NCBI GenBank assembly: GCA_018067055.1
Contig: JAGPVK010000428.1
Span: 1-9,283, forward strand
Direction: 5' to 3'
Source: Sphingomonadales bacterium
GTDB taxonomy: Bacteria; Pseudomonadota; Alphaproteobacteria; Sphingomonadales; Sphingomonadaceae
DNA: 9,283 nucleotides
The notes beneath the pieces were generated by a model. It saw only the letters and a program-made list of their open reading frames with translations. It did no database searches and was not told the origin of the DNA. The translations under genes and the position numbers were made by a program. Shown here piece by piece: positions 6,679 through 9,283 of the stretch (position 1 is its first letter; the number at the start of each line of letters is the position of its first letter).

Positions 6679-8388
6679 TCAGTCTACATTCGAACTCAAT
6701 TTATCTAGGCGATAAGCTAGCTGGGCACGGCTAAGGCCTAGTAATCTCGCTGCTTGAGATACATTTCCATCTGCCTTATGCATAGCTGTATTTATTAATC
6801 TTCGCTCTAGATCTTCAAATACGAATTCAGCTGTGAGAAGCGACTCGCAAAACGGATCTGGCTCCAAAATACCGTATTTTTTTGGCTTTTGGAGATGGCC
6901 GGCTTTAGAAACTTCGATGTCATGCCTTATAGGTTTCTTTAAACTCGGGCAAAGATCATCTAAAGAAATTTCCTGATTATTTTCAGTTAATATTATGCCT
7001 CGTTCCACCATATTTTTCAGTTCACGGATATTACCTGGCCATTCGTAATCCATGAGAGCTTGGCGTGCCTGATCTGATATGCCAGGAATATTCTTGTTGT
7101 AGGGACCTTGTAAAATCTTAATAAAGTGATCTACAAGCAAAGGGATATCTTCACGTCTTTCTTTAAGTGATGGGATTTTAACAGGAAATACATTTAGACG
7201 GTAAAATAAATCAGCTCGGAATTTCCCTTTTGCTACAGCGTCTTCAAGATCTTCGTTCGACGCAACAATAAGTCGAATATCTATTTTTTTTGTCTCTGAC
7301 CCGCCGACATGCTCAAGTTCGCCCTCTTGGAGTACTCTAAGTAGCGCCGACTGGGCTCGAGGGGAGAGCTCGACTACTTCGTCGAGAAATAGAGTGCCTG
7401 TATGTGCGCGTTCAAATTTTCCTTTTCGGCTTACATGAGCGCCAGTGAATGCACCTTTATCAACACCAAATAATTCGGACTCAATTAAATCTGATGGTAT
7501 CGCGGCGCAATTGACTGCAATAAACGGTGCTTCAGATCTTTTTGATTGGCTGTGTAGGGTCCGAGCAAATACCTCCTTGCCAACTCCAGTTTCACCTTGT
7601 AAAAGTACACTAACATCATTATTCTCAGCCTTTTTGAGAAGCTTCCATGCGGATTTATAAGCGGTGGAGTTACCGACGGAGTTTATAACAAAAGAGTCTC
7701 TGTCCGACTGGTCAATACCGTTAAGTTGAAGGTCGTCTAATTGAGAGCGTAATGAAATTAATTCTTCAGCTAATGCGTCGGGCTTTAGGATACGATTTAG
7801 CTCTTCGGGGTCATCCCATTCGTCAACTGGCCGTCCTACTATATGGCAGTTTTTGTCTCCGCATGCTTGACAGCTTACTTCTTTAAATAGAATTTGCTTA
7901 CCTACGTAATAGGTGGTGTAACCGCTTGAGTATCCGGTTAATAACCAGCACGTTGGACTGTCGGCGCGCCCATTATTTGCTAGCTGTAAATCAGCCTCGA
8001 ACGCTCCGTCCCACATAAATTCCCCGGCAAACTTACCTTTTTCGAGGTCAAAATCCATTCGTATGGGCATAACGTTTGCCATACCTTTTATCATAGCCAG
8101 TTGTGGTCCAGCGGCAAATGCGTTTGAAGTGCTGAGTTCAGGGCGCAATTTTCGGGCTAGTTCAGCATCTCTCCATCCGGAATGAAATCCGAGTCGCATT
8201 AATAGTGTTCTACTTCGTTGTTCTCCGATGGTTTCAATAAGTTCGTTTCGAAGACTAAGAAATAAGCTACTGTGGATCAATAACATTCTTTGTTCTTGTA
8301 GCCAGACTTTGCCAAGGCTCGTATCGAAACAGATCTGGCTTATCAAATCCTGGCTGCTGGGAAATTTTAAAACTGAGGAGGTTGTCAT
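6679..8388 (-). CDS. XylR/DmpR-family sigma-54-dependent activator (NtrC type) sensing an aromatic effector
   Basis: The 569-residue protein has the length and layout of XylR and DmpR. An N-terminal XylR_N/V4R sensor spans about residues 15-195, a linker about 200-230 and a sigma-54 AAA+ domain about 235-465. That domain has Walker A GETGVGKE (265-272), the sigma-54-contacting GAFTGA (312-317), Walker B TLFLDEV (332-338) and RADLFYRL (391-398). A Fis-type helix-turn-helix lies near 541-566. Using a constant offset of 8 from MopR numbering, the zinc ligands Cys147, Glu170, Cys173 and Cys181 and the pocket Trp126 are conserved, while the phenol-anchoring His is Ala98. Family members bind an aromatic inducer, hexamerise and activate a -24/-12 promoter. 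The obvious target is the catabolic operon, whose promoter lies outside this window. The start agrees with XylR-family N-termini, although no clear ribosome-binding site precedes it. The gene is AT-richer than dmpE-I. Confidence 0.93.
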   Translation of the reverse strand: MTTSSVLKFPSSQDLISQICFDTSLGKVWLQEQRMLLIHSSLFLSLRNELIETIGEQRSRTLLMRLGFHSGWRDAELARKLRPELSTSNAFAAGPQLAMIKGMANVMPIRMDFDLEKGKFAGEFMWDGAFEADLQLANNGRADSPTCWLLTGYSSGYTTYYVGKQILFKEVSCQACGDKNCHIVGRPVDEWDDPEELNRILKPDALAEELISLRSQLDDLQLNGIDQSDRDSFVINSVGNSTAYKSAWKLLKKAENNDVSVLLQGETGVGKEVFARTLHSQSKRSEAPFIAVNCAAIPSDLIESELFGVDKGAFTGAHVSRKGKFERAHTGTLFLDEVVELSPRAQSALLRVLQEGELEHVGGSETKKIDIRLIVASNEDLEDAVAKGKFRADLFYRLNVFPVKIPSLKERREDIPLLVDHFIKILQGPYNKNIPGISDQARQALMDYEWPGNIRELKNMVERGIILTENNQEISLDDLCPSLKKPIRHDIEVSKAGHLQKPKKYGILEPDPFCESLLTAEFVFEDLERRLINTAMHKADGNVSQAARLLGLSRAQLAYRLDKLSSNVD

Positions 8389-8474
8389 TTAGTAAAACCA
8401 GTTATATTGTAATTATTGGGAACTACTTATGATACTACCTAATATACAAAGCAATAGGAACCTAGGTTGTCATT
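8379..8474. repeat. Direct repeat AGGTTGTCATT (two copies, 85 bases apart)
   Basis: The identical 11-mer occurs at 8379-8389 and 8464-8474. Read on the - strand it is AATGACAACCT. The first copy contains the regulator's start (ATG ACA ACC), and the second sits upstream as ATG ACA ACC followed at once by TAG. It may be a duplicated start region or a binding sequence. A related 14-mer with one mismatch lies at 5538-5551. Confidence 0.5.
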
Positions 8475-8543
8475 GTTAGTGTTAATAAGAATTTGAATTA
8501 GGTGGGTAATCCTCCGATTTTTAGCTGATGCTTAAAATAAAGG
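8389..8543. other. Regulator upstream region and IS junction
   Basis: This AT-rich stretch must contain the regulator's promoter unless that lies inside the IS. I see no convincing -35/-10 pair with standard spacing, and no GG-N10-GC sigma-54 site. A perfect palindrome, AACCTAGGTT, lies at 8459-8468 and overlaps the upstream copy of the direct repeat. Confidence 0.45.
8459..8468. promoter_or_regulatory. 10-base palindrome AACCTAGGTT upstream of the regulator, possible operator
   Basis: It is a perfect self-complementary site 71 bases upstream of the regulator's ATG (- strand). XylR-type genes are often autoregulated, so an operator is conceivable, but the site does not resemble the longer inverted upstream activating sequences known for DmpR or XylR. 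Confidence 0.2.
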
Positions 8544-9283
8544 TTAAGTGGCCATCAATAGTGGCTTCCCATTGTTGGCTTTGTGGGGTCGCTCATGATT
8601 GTAAAACCAAAGCCACTCAGTTGCATACTCCTGAAATTGCTCCAAACTTTCAAACAAGTGTTTACTCACCCAACTATAATGAATGGTGCGATTGGCTCGC
8701 TCAATGTATGCATTTTGCTGAGGCTTACCAGGCTGGATATATTCGATGCGTATACTCTGCGCTGATGCCCATTGCGTAAACTCGTGACTGATGAATTCGG
8801 GGCCGTTGTCGCAACGAATGACGGCCGGCTTTTCCCGCCACTCCAACAGTTGATTTAGAACCCGAATAACTCTAATTGATGGCAATGAAAAGCCAGCTTC
8901 AATGGCAATTCCTTCTCGGCGGTAATCATCAATGACATTGAGTAATCGATAGCTGTGGCCGTCGGATAGCTGGTCATGCATAAAATCCATTGACCACACT
9001 TGGTCAGGCCGCGAAGACTCCTTCAATGGTTCCGGCTTAATACGCTTGAGTCGCCGCCTAGGCTTGACGCGATGGTTCAATGCTAGCTCGCAGTAAATTC
9101 GATAGACCCACTTATGATTCCATGCAAAGCCTTTTACATTCCTGAGATAATTAAAGCAGATGTTAAAATCCCAATCAGAATTTTGCTCTGTTAACCGGGT
9201 TAGCCAATCCGCGATTTGGTCGTTTTCTGATGACAAAATAGGCTGATAGCGATAACGGCATTCACCGACTATAAATGTGTTGC
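8503..9283 (-). mobile_element. IS3-family insertion sequence, 3' part, truncated by the window edge
   Basis: The element carries the transposase described at 8544-9283. IS3 elements usually end in 5'-TG...CA-3' a few dozen bases after the transposase stop. TGGGTAATCCTCCGA, starting at 8503 on the + strand, is a plausible terminal repeat, but its partner and the target duplication are outside the window. The exact boundary is therefore a guess, whereas the presence of the element is secure. Confidence 0.6.
8544..9283 (-). CDS. IS3-family transposase OrfB (rve/DDE integrase core), 5' end outside window
   Basis: The frame is open from the right edge to the TAA at 8544-8546. It begins with about 15 further codons (including VGECRYRYQPI) upstream of the first apparent start, a TTG at 9236. 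The visible 245 or so residues show the helical HTH_21-like region with WNHKWVYRIYCEL, then the catalytic core. The first Asp is in VWSMDFMHD, the second in RCDNGPEF and the Glu in QQNAYIER. The last two are separated by 35 residues, as in DD(35)E retroviral-type integrases, and the typical WLWFYNHERPH ends the domain. The wording of the core (PGKPQQNAY, NVIDDYRREG) resembles the IS407-like group of IS3. No stop or frameshift is seen, so the element looks recent and potentially active. OrfA and the frameshift window would lie to the right. Confidence 0.9.
   Translation of the reverse strand, partial: NTFIVGECRYRYQPILSSENDQIADWLTRLTEQNSDWDFNICFNYLRNVKGFAWNHKWVYRIYCELALNHRVKPRRRLKRIKPEPLKESSRPDQVWSMDFMHDQLSDGHSYRLLNVIDDYRREGIAIEAGFSLPSIRVIRVLNQLLEWREKPAVIRCDNGPEFISHEFTQWASAQSIRIEYIQPGKPQQNAYIERANRTIHYSWVSKHLFESLEQFQEYATEWLWFYNHERPHKANNGKPLLMAT

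Noticed and set aside
6411..6715. Two overlapping + strand frames of 62-70 codons
   Set aside because: They lie in AT-rich degraded DNA, have no ribosome-binding sites, overlap each other, and the second runs into the regulator's 3' end.

Overview
The window carries the lower half of a catechol meta-cleavage operon on the + strand, followed by two unusual extra genes. Beyond these lie a decayed insertion sequence, a sigma-54-dependent aromatic-sensing regulator on the - strand, and part of an IS3-family element. Gene order (end of a dmpD-like hydrolase, then dmpE-F-G-H-I) and protein features match the Pseudomonas dmp/xyl type. The host is probably a gammaproteobacterium that degrades aromatic compounds. 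No taxonomic marker is present, so this is inference.

Bases 1-3833 are compact and fairly GC-rich: hydrolase tail (1-42), 2-oxopent-4-enoate hydratase, acylating acetaldehyde dehydrogenase, 4-hydroxy-2-oxovalerate aldolase, 4-oxalocrotonate decarboxylase and 4-oxalocrotonate tautomerase. Stop/start overlaps (TGATG at 40-44, TAATG at 2829-2833) and short gaps imply one transcript whose promoter lies left of the window. Together the enzymes take the ring-cleavage product through 4-oxalocrotonate and 2-hydroxypenta-2,4-dienoate to 4-hydroxy-2-oxopentanoate, then to pyruvate plus acetyl-CoA. The catalytic residues I could place are all present.

The same transcript probably continues into an unrecognised 213-residue protein (3865-4506) and, 2 bases later, a ketopantoate-reductase-family dehydrogenase (4509-5480). 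Neither belongs to the classical dmp set. Base composition drifts toward AT inside the reductase gene and stays AT-richer to the right end.

Bases 5481-6678 hold no intact gene. A badly damaged IS30-family transposase can be read on the - strand (about 5791-6485), flanked by AT-rich sequence with several inverted repeats. A XylR/DmpR-type regulator (6679-8388, - strand) converges on the operon. Its zinc ligands and ATPase motifs are intact, but the histidine that anchors phenol in relatives is alanine, so its inducer is probably not simple phenol. Just upstream of it sits the 3' part of an apparently intact IS3-family transposase that runs off the right edge.

This is mainly a known pathway in a transposon-disturbed setting. 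The new material is the pair of added genes and the altered effector pocket. I saw no CRISPR array, tRNA or rRNA.
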